A stretch of 64,000 bases of DNA from Ascaphus truei (GCA_036426205.1 WSYH01000268.1:1-64000), one strand, 5' to 3'. Positions 9,253 to 19,104 are shown, counted from the first letter of the stretch. Program-made: numbers and translations. The notes: a model not told the origin generated them from the sequence alone.

Positions 9253-10236
9253 TCTTTAATTTTTGTTTGTCCTGAGTGTTCCCCCTTTTTTAATGTAACT
9301 ACAATAAAACTTTAGTTTTTATTTTTACCTGGTGAGTCCCTGTGTTCTGGATAGGCTGCGGCATCGATCATTCATTTGTTCTCTGATGCTCCAGATCGAG
9401 CTCGCGCCGGGGAGTGACATCACTCGTGTGCGCACGCAGTGACACGAGGATAGAGAGAGTGAGAGCAATAGACAAACGGAGGACGGCTGCATCGTGAGTA
9501 TTTGCAACTCCAGGCTGATCCTGTCTTGCTGCACTACACTACATGGACAATACTCAGTCATACAGTGGCAGTCATACTCTCCAGTTATCTCTCCCTCTGA
9601 TGCTCCTTACCTCCAATTGTTTATCGTAGGCAAATGCCATTAGGTACATTACCTTTGAGCTTGTCAGTCGGTTTGTCTCTTCCGCTCCTTTACACAGACA
9701 ATGGATTCTCCAGGATCCTCCCAGTTACCTCCGGTACATGCTGCTCTGTCAGACTGGGAAGGCTCTGCCACCGCACTGTATCTCTCGCCAGGCTCCTCAG
9801 GACCGGTCCTTCCTCTCTCTTGCTCTCTGGAGGTCTCTCTCTGGATCACGTGCTCCTCCCAGCCTATATCTCTTGCCACCCCTCTCTCATGATGTCATAC
9901 TCCCAATGTGCTATGGTCTCAGTCCTTCCGTGCCTCACAGCATTGGGTGGATGGCATGTCCATCCATATGCTTAGGTGTGTCCTTCGGCATGAGAGAGAT
10001 AAATGTGTGTGTATATATAATACAAATAATATACCGTGTCTTTTACCTCCTAAAGCAGCAATTCAAAACCAGTGGGTTTCTTGGAGTTGCTCCATGTTCC
10101 CCTGATGTCTTGTGACCTCCCTAGTTCCTGTGGGGCTGGCACCGGGTCCAAATATTTGTTTGCCGGACAATTAGGGGCCGATGTGTGCATCCAAAATGTT
10201 AGTTTTAAAAAGTACTACAAACTTTAATAAACTCTG
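9253..10236. other. Unassigned stretch with a polyadenylation-type signal
   Basis: AATAAA occurs at about 9,302. The open frames at 9,634-10,115 overlap each other on both strands and have no family signature. In copies 2 and 3 similar-length frames differ in sequence through indels. Confidence 0.4.
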
Positions 10237-10696
10237 CATTGGATGTAGGAAGGTGGTTGGATGTAGGAAGGTTGTTGGATGTAGGAAGGTTGTTGGATGT
10301 GGGAAGGTCGTTGGATGTAGGAAGGTCGTTGGATGTAGGAAGGTCGTTGGATGTAGGAAGGTGGTTGGATGTAGGAAGGTCGATGGATGTAGGAAGGTGG
10401 TTGGATGTAGGAAGGTCGATGGTCGTTGGATGTAGGTAGGTCATTAGATGTAGGAAGGTCATTGGATGTAGGAAGGTCGTTGGATGTAGGAAGGTCGTTG
10501 GATGTAGGTAGGTCGTTGGATGTAGGAAGGTCGTTGGATGTAGGAAGGTGGTTGGATGTAGGAAGGTGGTTGGATGTAGGTAGGTCGTTGGATGTAGAAA
10601 GGTCATTGGATGTAGAAAGGTCGTGGGATGTAGAAAGGTCGTTGGATGTAGAAAGGTCGTGGGATGTAGAAAGGTCGTGGGATGTAGGAAGGTCAT
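10237..10696. repeat. 18-bp minisatellite (about 25 units), copy 1
   Basis: The unit GGATGTAGGAAGGTCGTT recurs with point variants (TGG/TCG/TTG/TCA before TT; GAAAGG or GTAGG forms near the right end). Because 18 is six codons, several frames on both strands stay open, giving DVGRSL- and TFLHPT-type hexapeptide repeats of up to 176 aa. These are not genes. Strand composition is strongly purine-skewed on the plus strand. Confidence 0.97.
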
Positions 10697-11347
10697 TATA
10701 GAACGCATAGGTTTTTAAAAAAAATGTTTTATTAAATTTGATGGATTGCATCATGTCAAATACCAGATTGATATAATTTAAATGAAAACAGAATCCTATG
10801 TATTTATTTTTTTATTTATAACGAGTTTTAGTAAATATAAATAGCGTCATATTATAATAGCCATTCTGGGAAAATAATAGATTTTGTAAACCTATATAAT
10901 GAAACATCCGTGGGGCAAAAAATCAATTTTGGCCGATACATAGCAGCCTAATTGTGTGCTAACAATATAAAAATTCTTTTTCGGCAACTTTAAATTGGCG
11001 GGTGAGATTGAAACAGTATTTGTGGCGCACACATGCAATGTTTCTTTGTACGCACCATTTCCATCTGTGCGCCTGCACATCCCATTTGTTTGCTACAATA
11101 TATCTGACTAAAACCATTGTTGTTGCTTAGGCAGGCGTGGTCACGCCCAGTCCTCAAGCCCCCCCCCCCCCCCTCCTCCCCCCTACTGGTCAGGTTTTCA
11201 TAATATCTGTGCTTCAGCACAGGTGGCTCAATCAGTCTCAGGGACTGGAGTTGAGCCCCCCTGGCTTAAGGTACACAATAGAAACAGAGTTTAGTACTGG
11301 ACATAAACACTTTAATGAGCCCCAAATAGCTGTCTGTGAGTAGTGTC
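10697..11347. other. AT-rich unassigned stretch
   Basis: Mostly AT-rich, with T runs near 10,805 and a C run near 11,159-11,172. The CAGGTTTTCATAAT...CTCAATCAGTCTCAGGGACTG string at about 11,190-11,250 looks like a dispersed repeat edge but the family is not recognised. Confidence 0.35.
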
Positions 11348-11542
11348 AGGCTGCGCTTATAGCGACAGCGACGGTGACGTCAGGCGGCGGTCGCTGAAAA
11401 ATCAAATAGAGATGACTTCCAGGGATCCCGACCGAGCCGTCACTACGCCGCGCAGAGATTACTATAAGCGCACGCGACGACGTCAATACATTTGTTTTGA
11501 TGCGACGTCGCATCGCTGTTGCCGTCACTATAAGCGCAGCCT
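11348..11542. mobile_element. MITE with GGCTGCGCTTATAG terminal inverted repeats
   Basis: The left end AGGCTGCGCTTATAG is mirrored perfectly by CTATAAGCGCAGCCT at the right end. Complementarity continues inward through GACAGCGACGGTGACGTC with mismatches. The 195-bp interior is CpG-rich (GACGTC, GCGCACGCGACGACGTC) and non-coding. A target-site duplication is not clear. The element at 17,191-17,480 has the related end GGCTGTGATTATAC. Superfamily is undetermined. Confidence 0.75.
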
Positions 11543-12689
11543 TACTGGCTCTGCACTTCTGTAACCCAGGCTGTGCGGGAAAGCTGTGTAATGCGGCAGG
11601 CATATGCTTATAGGGGCCCGTTTTGATATGGATAGAAGAAAAAAGTGACACACTGTGTAAGATGGGGATAGTGAGGGGGAGCATCAGATGGGAGGATAGA
11701 GGTGGATGAGAGAGCGAGGAGGTTTGTAAAAGAGAGGGGGCCACGCAAGACCGTTGAGAGGGGGGGCAGTGGAAACTGTAGTCCTGGGCCCCGGGAAAGT
11801 TGTCTGCAGCCCTGATGCTGGGATAATGGGCAGGGTTGCAGTCTGGTCTGAGACATGTGAATGTGCTCACAAGTGATATTTGTATTTGCTATTTTCTTTT
11901 AAGAAGTTACCAAACAAAATAGCTTTTTACTGGGAATCAGTGGGAGATCCGGGAGACCCCCTAGTTCATGTAAAGTTAAAAAAATCTATCTCAGGGTCGG
12001 CGCGAGGGGGGGATGTGGCTTTAATTATAATGCCAAACATTTTTATGTTACCCTCCCCCTCTGACTATAATCTCTAATGGTTTCTTAAAAAGCTGTGTTA
12101 ATATATCCCATGCCAACTACGCTCATTATCTGAACATAGAAACAGATATTCATGTGTGTGCAATTGCAAGACACAGCTGCCAAAAGGTGAAACATTCCCC
12201 CAAAAAGGCTGTGTCCATGTATTCAAATATTTACGTAACCCCTTCTGACCTGCCCCATTTCATCCCCACGCCTGCTGACATCTCAATAAGTGTCGCTGAC
12301 AAAATGGAGGCGGATCTTATTATTCTGTTTATTGCACTTTCTTCTCTGCTCTCTTCCCTTTTCCAAGACTCCCAGGGTCCAACTTGGAAACAAGTTAACC
12401 TTTCCCCTGCTGGAGACAACTTCCCTGCCACATATTGCATGTTACCATGAAAGGAGAAGAAATCTGGGCACTGCACTTCTTCTCATCTCCTTGTTCAGGG
12501 TCTTCGTTAGTTCTAATAACCAAATGATTGGCATTCTGTAATACCACTGACTACTAGAGACGTTTTCTCTTAAATATTTCTTTTTTGGGAAAATGTTATG
12601 AACGTTGACCTTCCTCACACTTTTGCTGGAGTTTAGCAGTATGTAAAGGGCACATTGACTTTTTATGCTTGACACATTGCGGCCTATGC
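11543..12689. other. Unassigned stretch
   Basis: Holds a purine-rich patch (about 11,640-11,780), AT-rich sequence and a GGTCGGCGCGAGGGGGGGATG string at about 11,995. Frames of 174 aa (minus, 11,346-11,870) and 98 aa (plus, 12,154-12,450) have no domain signature and break in copies 2 and 3. Confidence 0.4.
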
Positions 12690-13135
12690 AGTGTGTTCAT
12701 AAGCCACTTATCGCCCAAAATGCCTACTGCTATTCAGTAAGCGGTGATAAGTGGATGATAAAAGACTGAATCGCCCCCAAAAAATTACTCAAAAAAAATC
12801 ACTGAGGCCGCGGTGATAAGCCACTTATCGACGCTTTTCGGCATGTTCATAAACTCACGCAATTCTAGTAGCAGTGATTTGGCTTTGAACGCCTATCGCT
12901 GCTCTAGAATGGTGATTTTATCACAAAATCCTCACGCCAGAAAAAGTTGGCGTGAAGGTGTTGGAAATTTGCAGAGAAGCGGCGAGATGGAACTTAGAAA
13001 AAAAATGCAGTTTCCTGCGTAGGATTGATGCCGGGAATCTCTGGAGCTGATATCCATTAATATTAGCACCAGAGACCCCTGGCATGAATCCTGTGCAATA
13101 AAAATGCATTTACAGTAAACTTCATTACCATAGCG
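12690..13135. repeat. Composite foldback repeat, member b
   Basis: Collinear with member a (681-1,150). The first hairpin uses CCACTTATC and GATAAGTGG around a GCTATTCAGTAAGC loop, so the stem bases differ from member a while the pairing is kept. A further palindrome GGTGATAAGCCACTTATC lies at about 12,811-12,830. The second hairpin is at 13,017-13,096 (GGAATCTCTGGAGCTGATA against TATTAGCACCAGAGACC). Ends with AATAAAAATGCATTTACAG. Confidence 0.7.
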
Positions 13136-13140
13136 GATAG

Positions 13141-13303
13141 CCTCAGGGACCCCCTACTTCCCGAGATACAGGCCCCGTTATGGGGTGCCGGTATCTCCTA
13201 TGCATTTAAATGTCCTCGTCACGTAACCATGGGAATAAAATGCATAGGGATACTGGCACCCCATAACAGGGCCTGTATCTCTGGAAGTAGGGAGTTCCCG
13301 AGG
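13141..13303. repeat. Foldback of the GGGACCCCCTNCTTCCCGAG family
   Basis: Arms of 68 bp (13,141-13,208 and about 13,236-13,303) are about 88-90 per cent complementary. They include ACTTCCCGAGATACAGGCCC and TTATGGGGTGCCGGTATC. The same arm sequence recurs in the foldbacks at 57,160-57,383 and, partly, 57,512-57,755. Downstream AATGCGGTTCAGCTCAGGAG also matches those members. Confidence 0.85.
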
Positions 13304-13399
13304 GTTAAACCAATGCGGTTCAGCTCAGGAGACCCCCCACTCATCTAAACTATTAACAAAATTAAAATGTATACAGATACATTTGTGGCGAGATTTGCA

Positions 13400-13985
13400 C
13401 AGGGAGAGAGGGAAGCCCGGCACGCGCGGGAGGAACATCTGGGGAGGTGCAGCGGTGCCGGCGGCAACTGCAGTGACCAGCCGCAGGGGCCCTCGCAGTC
13501 AACCGCTACCCCCCCCCCGAAGTCACCGCTACCCCCCTCCCCCCGCAGTCACCACTACCCCCCCTCCCCCCCCGCAGTCACCACTACCCACCCCCCACCC
13601 CCCTCTCCCCCTCGCAGTCACCACTACCACACTACCCCCCTCTCCCCCCCCCCCCACCGCAGTCACCACTACCCCCCTTCCAATCGGGCCAAAACCACCG
13701 CGCCCCCTCATTGCCATCAGGCCCCCCCCAAAGCATCGGGCCAGCATCGGGCGCACACCGGTGCGCGCGGGAGCAGTTGCGTGGTGAGGGAAGCCTGGCG
13801 CGCGCAGAAGGAACTTCTGGGGAGGTGCAGTGACCAGCCGCAGGGGACCTCGCAGCCCCTGGACACCCCCCGCAGCCGCGGGCCACCCCCAGACACCACC
13901 CGCAGCCGCGGGCCACCCCCGTACCCTCTCCCGCAGCATTGGTCCCCCAGCACCAGGCACTGGCACGCCGCGGGCCCCCCCCCCC
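13400..13985. repeat. C-rich minisatellite with duplicated flanks
   Basis: The core 13,500-13,680 repeats CGCAGTCACCACTACCCCCC with long C runs. Both flanks carry related blocks: GGAAGCCCGGCACGCGCGGG...TCTGGGGAGGTGCAG at 13,410-13,460 and GGAAGCCTGGCGCGCGCAGA...TCTGGGGAGGTGCAG at 13,790-13,830, each followed by GTGACCAGCCGCAGGGG. A CGCAGCCGCGGGCCACCCCC unit is doubled at 13,870-13,920. Frames of up to 298 aa (13,367-14,263) are proline-rich translations of the repeat. C runs could form i-motifs, with G-quadruplexes on the other strand. Confidence 0.8.
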
Positions 13986-13989
13986 TTGC

Positions 13990-14200
13990 AGGTAAGTCTG
14001 ATTTATATATGTATGTGGGGTATTGGGGTATTTTTGTATGGATTGGGGGGTATTGGGGTATTTTTATATGGATTGGGGGGGGGGGTTGGGGTGATTTTTT
14101 TTATATGGATGGGGTATTTTTATATGGATTGGGGGCGGATTGGGTGGGTATTTTTTATATGGATGGGTGGGGTTGGGGTATTTGTTATATATATGGAGAA
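13990..14200. repeat. G-rich minisatellite (GGGGTATTTTTATATGGATT)
   Basis: About six degenerate units of GGGGTATTTTTATATGGATTGGGG, 27-37 bp each, follow the C-rich block directly. The plus strand carries several G runs close enough for quadruplex formation. Confidence 0.85.
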
Positions 14201-14620
14201 TATATAGTATTCCCAGTAGATTATATGTCCCAGTTTATATATATAAGAATATATAAATTATAGTAAATTAAGTATATAGAATATATATATTAAAATGGTT
14301 TTTGAAGCAAAAGTGGCACTGTTTGCTCATTGCAGTCATTCCCCATGCCTTGCTGCAGTGGAATGGCGTGTGTGCTGGGTGAATAATGGGGAAAGGCGGG
14401 GTTGCAGACCTGCCTAAGACATGCAATGAGCATACAGTGTTGTATTAACATTGTGCATATTTGCTTTGCTGTGTGGAGGGTTTTTGTCACTTTTTTTACT
14501 CACCATAACTTAACTCAGTGTGTATATATATATATAAATATAATTATATATATAGTTATATATATATATAAAATTAAATATAATTATACTATATATTAAC
14601 ATACACACACATACATTCCC
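14201..14620. other. AT-rich tract around a short unassigned insert
   Basis: TATATA-rich DNA at 14,180-14,300 and 14,520-14,600 brackets a more complex 220-bp segment (about 14,295-14,515) of unknown identity. No credible gene. Confidence 0.6.
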
Positions 14621-15075
14621 AGTAAGATCTATCTACCTACTGGAGTGTGTATGTATGTATTGGGTAGTGGGGTTTTGTATGCATTCGGGGGGGGGGGGGT
14701 TAGGTTGTATATATTGGGGGGTGGAAAGTTTTTTGCATTGGGGTGTGGGGATTTTTGTGTATATCCATGTGGGTGGAATGTGTGTGTTGGTGGGTGGTGG
14801 GTAGTGTGACTTTGGGGGTATGTGGAGCGGAGGAGAGGAGAGAGATGGGGTGAGTGAGGAAAACGGGGGAGTAAGAGAGAGGAGGAAGAAAACTCGAGGC
14901 GGGAGGGTAGAGGTCGGAAGGGAGAGAAATACATGGTATAGGGGGATGGGAAAGAGGGGGCTAGTGAGGTGTGAAATGAGGGGGGTGGGTGTGGCAATAC
15001 CGCCGACACGGGGAGGAGGGGGCCCTGCTTAAAATGTTTGTCCCGTGCCCCACAATTTCTGTTGGCGGCCCTGAC
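14621..15075. repeat. Second G-rich and purine-rich low-complexity tract
   Basis: Starts with an imperfect hairpin (CCCAGTAAGATCTATCTACC / TACTGGAG), then G-rich repeats with a 13-G run near 14,685, then a nearly pure GA tract (14,820-14,940) that could form triplex DNA. It ends in GGGGAGGAGGGGGCCCTGCTT and TGTTGGCGGCCCTGACTG. Confidence 0.7.
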
Positions 15076-15125
15076 TGTCACTGTGTGTGTGTGTGTGTCA
15101 CTGTCACTATGTGTGTGTCACTGTC

Positions 15126-15170
<45 letters not shown>

Positions 15171-15415
15171 TGTGTGTGGTGTGTGTGTGTTGTTGGTGTG
15201 TGTGGTGTGTGTGTGTGTTGGTGTGATATGCTGGTGGTTACTTCGGTGTCGACTGTGTGGTGTCACTGTGTGTGTGTGTGTGTGTCACTGTCACTGTGTG
15301 CGTGTCTCACTGTCAATGTGTGTGTGTCTCACTGTCACTGTGTGTGTGTGTGTGTCACTGTGTGTGTGTGTCACTGTCACTGTGTGTGTGTCACTGTCTG
15401 TGTGTCTGTGTGTAG
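15076..15415. repeat. GTGTGT / CACTGTCACTGT minisatellite
   Basis: GT runs are interspersed with TGTCACTGTCACTGTGTG units. Frames of 178 and 200 aa rich in Cys, Val and His (CVCVCHCHC) are translations of this repeat. Noisy versions lie at about 32,965-33,265 and 50,770-51,065. Confidence 0.95.
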
Positions 15416-15439
15416 CTGTATCCTCCCCTCCAAATTCCA

Positions 15440-15710
15440 TCAACATGGCTGCGCGACGTCACGTAATGTACATTGCTATAACAACGAGACGCTCCATGAT
15501 GTCACGCGGCATCAAGTTGATATGACAACGAGACATATTATGGCGCCAAGGCATCACGTGATGCCACATTGCCATGGCAACATGTCACCGCCTGACGTCA
15601 GTGTCTCTTTGTCATGGCAACGGGGTGCATCACATGATGGAATTTGTTTTATAAATAATTTTGTAACGTGTCCCGGTTTTTCATTTTGAAAATCTGGTCA
15701 CCCTACCTTT
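15440..15710. promoter_or_regulatory. Cluster of CRE, E-box and X-box palindromes ending in a hAT-like terminus
   Basis: Within 200 bp are GACGTCACGT (about 15,455), GCATCACGTGATGC (15,551-15,564), TTGCCATGGCAA (15,569-15,580, an RFX X-box-like palindrome), TGACGTCA (15,593-15,600) and a further CATGGCAAC near 15,618. The right end GTGTCCCGGTTTTTC...CTGGTCACCCTA resembles the terminus of hAT-type elements (TAGGGTGACCAGA inverted). The sites may therefore be part of a transposon and not of a host promoter. No transcription start is evident. Confidence 0.45.
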
Positions 15711-15924
15711 AGTGCACAGGCCCCATTGTGTTGTGTGAATCTTGCTGTTTTTGAAAAGATGTTGACTAATAAACTCCCGCAAATTTCACCTGAACTTCAG
15801 CAAACAAATTCCCACGTACAAATCTACCACTGAATGTAGCCTGAGTTGAAGCCACTGCAAAATAAACAAAATAAACAAATAATTAATAAACAGGTAAATA
15901 GTCCGAAGTAGCCTTTGCGTCGTT
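15711..15924. other. Unassigned AT-rich stretch
   Basis: Contains repeated AAATAAACAAAATAAACAAATAATTAATAAAC at 15,858-15,890. It directly precedes the LINE tail and may be part of the same insertion. Confidence 0.4.
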
Positions 15925-16292
15925 TTCATGAGACAATTCCTGTTGGCTTCAAGTGTATTACGTAATCGTAATTCCACATTTTTTCTTTTCCAAATCTCAT
16001 TTGTATGTGCAAAGGAACAACAGTATGGCAGCCGGGCAATGTCTATTGCTCTCACTCTCTGGAACAGTCTGCCTCGTACAGTTCAAGAGGCAACTCCCTG
16101 GAAATCTATAAAAACAGGCTCAGGACCTACCTGCTTACCCAGGCATTTCATTAATGACCCACAACCTGTCCGGCATTTAATAGCTACAGCACCGTTTTCT
16201 TCTTTTTCCCTTTTTGTAACTGTGAAGTGCTTTGAGTCCCATTGGGAGAAAAGTGCTATATCAATAAAGTTATTATTTATTGTTTTAATAAT
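15925..16292 (+). mobile_element. LINE 3' end: ORF2 C-terminus plus tail (copy 1)
   Basis: Codons near 16,020-16,130 give AMSIALTLWNSLP and, after a one-base shift, NSLEIYKNRLRTYLLTQAF. This is the short C-terminal segment typical of non-LTR retrotransposon ORF2 proteins in fish and amphibians (pattern LWNSLP...FK..LKT.L). The 3' tail GTGAAGTGCTTTGAGTCC...AAAGTGCTATATCAATAAAG matches L2/Rex1-type tails. It is 5'-truncated and frameshifted. Confidence 0.6.
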
Positions 16293-16375
16293 GTGAAAAT
16301 GTGCTCCAAGTGCACTGCTCTTATGTATGAAATAAATACATTTGTCCAACTGTAATTCCCACCACTTACTGGCAT

Positions 16376-16540
16376 AACTTAGATTGTAAGCTTTTCAGAG
16401 CATGGACTCCTTTTCCTAAATGTTACTTTTGTGTCTGAAGCGCTTTGTGTTATTTATATCATTTATTATTTATATGATTGTCACGTATTACTGCTGTGAA
16501 GCGCTATGCATTAATGGCGCTATATAAATAAAGACATACA
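16376..16540 (+). mobile_element. L2-like tail (SINE or truncated LINE)
   Basis: ATTGTAAGCTTTTCAGAGCA...TGTCTGAAGCGCTTTGTG...GTGAAGCGCTATGCATTAATGGCGCTATATAAATAAAG, directly followed by a tetranucleotide array. The same tail in another variant is at 18,913-19,104 and at the later unit ends. Confidence 0.6.
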
Positions 16541-16543
16541 TAC

Positions 16544-16574
<31 letters not shown>

Positions 16575-16628
16575 CATACATACACTACATACATACATAC
16601 ATACATACATACATACATACATACATAA
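16541..16628. repeat. (ATAC)n microsatellite
   Basis: About 20 ATAC units with two small interruptions, growing from the 3' end of the L2-like tail. Noisy versions are at about 34,353-34,436 and 52,153-52,237. Confidence 0.95.
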
Positions 16629-17190
16629 ATGACTTCTCTAGCTCCCCCTGTTCTTCTTTTCTGAACATTTTCCTAACTATGTGACTGGCATACAGTATAT
16701 ACTTGTTATTGCTGAAATCCTGATACTTATTGCTAACTTTGTCTCTTACATAAATAATGAACTTTTGATCAACAATGGTTCCTGGTCGGGATTTTTACAT
16801 CTGTAGTGCAGTAGAATTTGTTGTTTCACAGGTAAGGTGGGGACCTTTTTTTTAATACACAAGAATGTATGTTTTATTTTTCAGCATTTGAAAGTTCCCA
16901 TCATATCACATACGTCCTCTACCCCTCTCGCAGAGAGTATGCTACTGTATTTTTCCTAATAATAATGCTTCTGTCCTTTCTTCCTCTTTCCACCTTGGAA
17001 GCTGTCATTCATCTTTCAGAAACAAGCCACTAGAATTATACCTCAAAGGTGAGTACACATAGGTTTTCTGCTGCATTTATGTAAGGAAAGTGCTTTTGGA
17101 TTGAAATGCAATATATGATCATTCTAAATGATAATTTACTCTAAAATAGCATTTGAGAAACAGTCCACTGTGCAGCTTAGAGTTAGCAGT
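16629..17190 (+). other. Low-copy stretch with strong splice-like signals
   Basis: Donor-type CACAG|GTAAGG lies at 16,831/16,832. A pyrimidine-rich acceptor CATCTTTCAG ends at 17,019. A 29-bp segment then ends AAAG|GTGAGTA at 17,048/17,049. These could mark a tiny exon of a non-coding transcript or be chance. No coding frame supports a gene. Confidence 0.25.
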
Positions 17191-17480
17191 CTTAGGCTGT
17201 GATTATACAGGAAAATGCCCGTCTGAAAAACAATAGCAGCGCACATACAGTACTTGTTGCTGCTGGGCGGCTGTCTCCTGGCGCGTTCTGCAGATTTGTT
17301 CTTGGCTGGCGACGGCCGCGTCACGTGAGCGTTTCCAGCCAATGAGGGCGAACCGCTCACGGCCACGCCTCCTTGCCACCGGCTCCCTGATATAATCACT
17401 ATGCTGCTCGGCGGCAGCGCTAGGTGACGTCACAGAATAGCTCTACCGCCGAGCAGCACTTGGTATAATTGAGCCCTAAG
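17191..17480. mobile_element. MITE with CTTAGGCTGTGATTATAC ends, carrying CRE and E-box
   Basis: The left end CTTAGGCTGTGATTATAC and right end GTATAATTGAGCCCTAAG are imperfect inverted repeats. Inside are TCACGTGA (17,321-17,328) and a perfect 13-bp hairpin TGCTGCTCGGCGG / CCGCCGAGCAGCA (17,402-17,414 and 17,446-17,458) with TGACGTCA in its loop (17,425-17,432). The ends resemble those of the MITE at 11,348-11,542. Confidence 0.6.
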
Positions 17481-18912
17481 AACAGATTGCCACCATTCCA
17501 AACTCAAATGATAGAAGTCTCTGGGATTCTAAAAGATGGCTCCCAAAGTAACATTTACGGCCAAAAATCCCCATTAACTTCAATGGGGATTTTAGTACGA
17601 AACCTGGCCAAACTGTCACATCGGTAAGTAAAGTATGATCCCCTATGTGTCTTATCTGTGATGAGAAGTGATGTTTTGGGGAGGTTATACAGGAGGCATG
17701 GGGTTAGAAAATCTCAGATAGGCAATTTCTATTTTATTAGGACTGCAGACCTCCACAAATCCCTCTTTATCGTCTCACAGGTTCTCAACCATGCAAATCA
17801 TAATTTGTTATCAGGAAAAAGTCAGTTCAAGATAAGGTCAGAAGCAGAATGTTTATAATGTGGACAAGTTCTGAGCCCCTGAGAACTGTAACAACCAGCA
17901 GGACACAGTGTGGACGTAAAAGGTCTGAATCGGCTTCTTTGTACGCTTTCATTACCAGTAACTGGTTTTGTTCTGCTCTTAATGTCCCCTTTCATATCAA
18001 CACTGGTAATTTCACGTTTACAGCCGACAAATCATCCTACAGATCAACAAGAAAATGTTCCCCCTCATATGAAAAAAAAAAGGTTGAGCTTAACAAGAAA
18101 TCCCAGGTCACAAAAACTCATGAAGCTCTCATGGTCCATCAGCCAGATCAGTAAATAGAAAATACCAGTGAGCCCCCCAAGGCAAACGCTTTTCCTCGGC
18201 ATCACCTTAAGAGCAATTTCTTCCATCCGAAAAAAAAGTGTGATTTACATGACTTGCGGATTTTATTGAGAGGAACTGGATGGATTTTCTCCCGGCGCAG
18301 TCTGAATTTTATTAGCGTGCTGTTTCTTTCGTGCTCAGCTGTCTAGGTAGTCGCAGACTCACAAGGTTAACCTGTACGCTGCTGGAGTGGCTGTAAACAT
18401 TGAAAAGGCAGCTTTCTACGGCATATGGGAGGGAGGGGATCATGGCCCGGATTTTAGGATAAACTAGTGTCTTGCCAAATTATTTGTTCTAAACAGATCA
18501 CCACACGCCAGAGTAAAGTAAACAGTATGTCATGTATTACATCACCATAAGCACCATGTCGGTCCCCGGAGGCTTGGTTGCAGGGCACCACTCCACCTAC
18601 AGGACCTTACTTGTTTTATTACGGATTGTGCGCCTTTGGTTTAACCCTTGTTAGAAATAAGCTGCGAGAATCTCCCCTTTGTGCAATGTGCACAGAACAG
18701 GGAAGCAGAACGCTGTCTCCTGAGCTGAGGGGACCAGATAATGAGCTGAGATCAACAAGTTCAGGTGATGTCTTTTGGGATGACAACATCAATAGGGAAA
18801 GGTGGGGTCAGTGTGTAGAATTGGGGTTACCAAGCTCTCACCAGACACGGGTAAAGTATTTAAAAAGAGCAGTCCCACGTAGCTGACCATAAACTCATTT
18901 TGATTCAATCAA
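17481..18912. other. Low-copy, non-repetitive stretch
   Basis: No repeat family is recognised. The segment about 18,215-18,345 (AT-rich, with GATTTTATTGAG and GAATTTTATTAGCGTG strings) reads like conserved non-coding DNA. Frames of 101 aa (17,849-18,154) and 102 aa (18,578-18,886) have ATGs but no family signature. The frames shift in the other copies. GTAAGTAA at about 17,622 and a CTCACAG acceptor-like site at about 17,780 are also present. Confidence 0.35.
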
Positions 18913-19104
18913 TTAGAGTGTAAGCTCCTCGGAGCAGGGACTCCTCTTCCATAATGTTACTTTTATGTCTGAAGCACTTATTCCCATGATCTGTTATGTG
19001 TTGTTACTTTTATGTCTGAAGCACTTATTCCCATGATCTGTTATGTGTATTATTTGTTATTTATATGATTGTCACGTGTATTAATGCTGTGAAGCGCTGT
19101 GTAC
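18913..19104 (+). mobile_element. L2-like tail at the right edge of copy 1
   Basis: AGTGTAAGCTCCTCGGAGCA...GTGAAGCGCTGTGTAC. It includes a direct duplication of about 55 bp (TTACTTTTATGTCTGAAGCACTTATTCCCATGATCTGTTATGTGT). The unit junction follows immediately: the next bases are a noisy version of 1,381 onward. Confidence 0.65.

Larger units (their letters stand above)
1381..19104. repeat. 17.7 kb tandem unit, copy 1 (reference copy)
   Basis: The sequence from AATGCCAAC at 1,381 to the GAAGCGCTGTGTAC tail at 19,104 is repeated collinearly at 19,105-36,918 and 36,919-54,748. This copy is the cleanest: the coiled-coil frame is open for 268 codons here but fragmented later, and the 18-bp minisatellite is regular here but ragged later. 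The right edge lies inside an L2-like tail. Sub-features are annotated individually below. Confidence 0.85.

Noticed and set aside
10237..10696. CRISPR-like array
   Set aside because: There are no unique spacers. Repeats are contiguous 18-bp units in vertebrate DNA.
10205..10754. 167-aa and 176-aa frames with hexapeptide repeats
   Set aside because: The 18-bp repeat keeps multiple frames open. No start context or non-repeat domain is present.
13367..14263. 298-aa proline-rich frame (and 289, 269 and 203 aa relatives in the later copies)
   Set aside because: It is the translation of the C-rich minisatellite. Overlapping frames on both strands are equally open and the relatives differ by frame slips.
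14989..15689. Cys/Val/His-rich frames of 178 and 200 aa
   Set aside because: Direct translation of GTGTGT and TGTCACTGT repeats.
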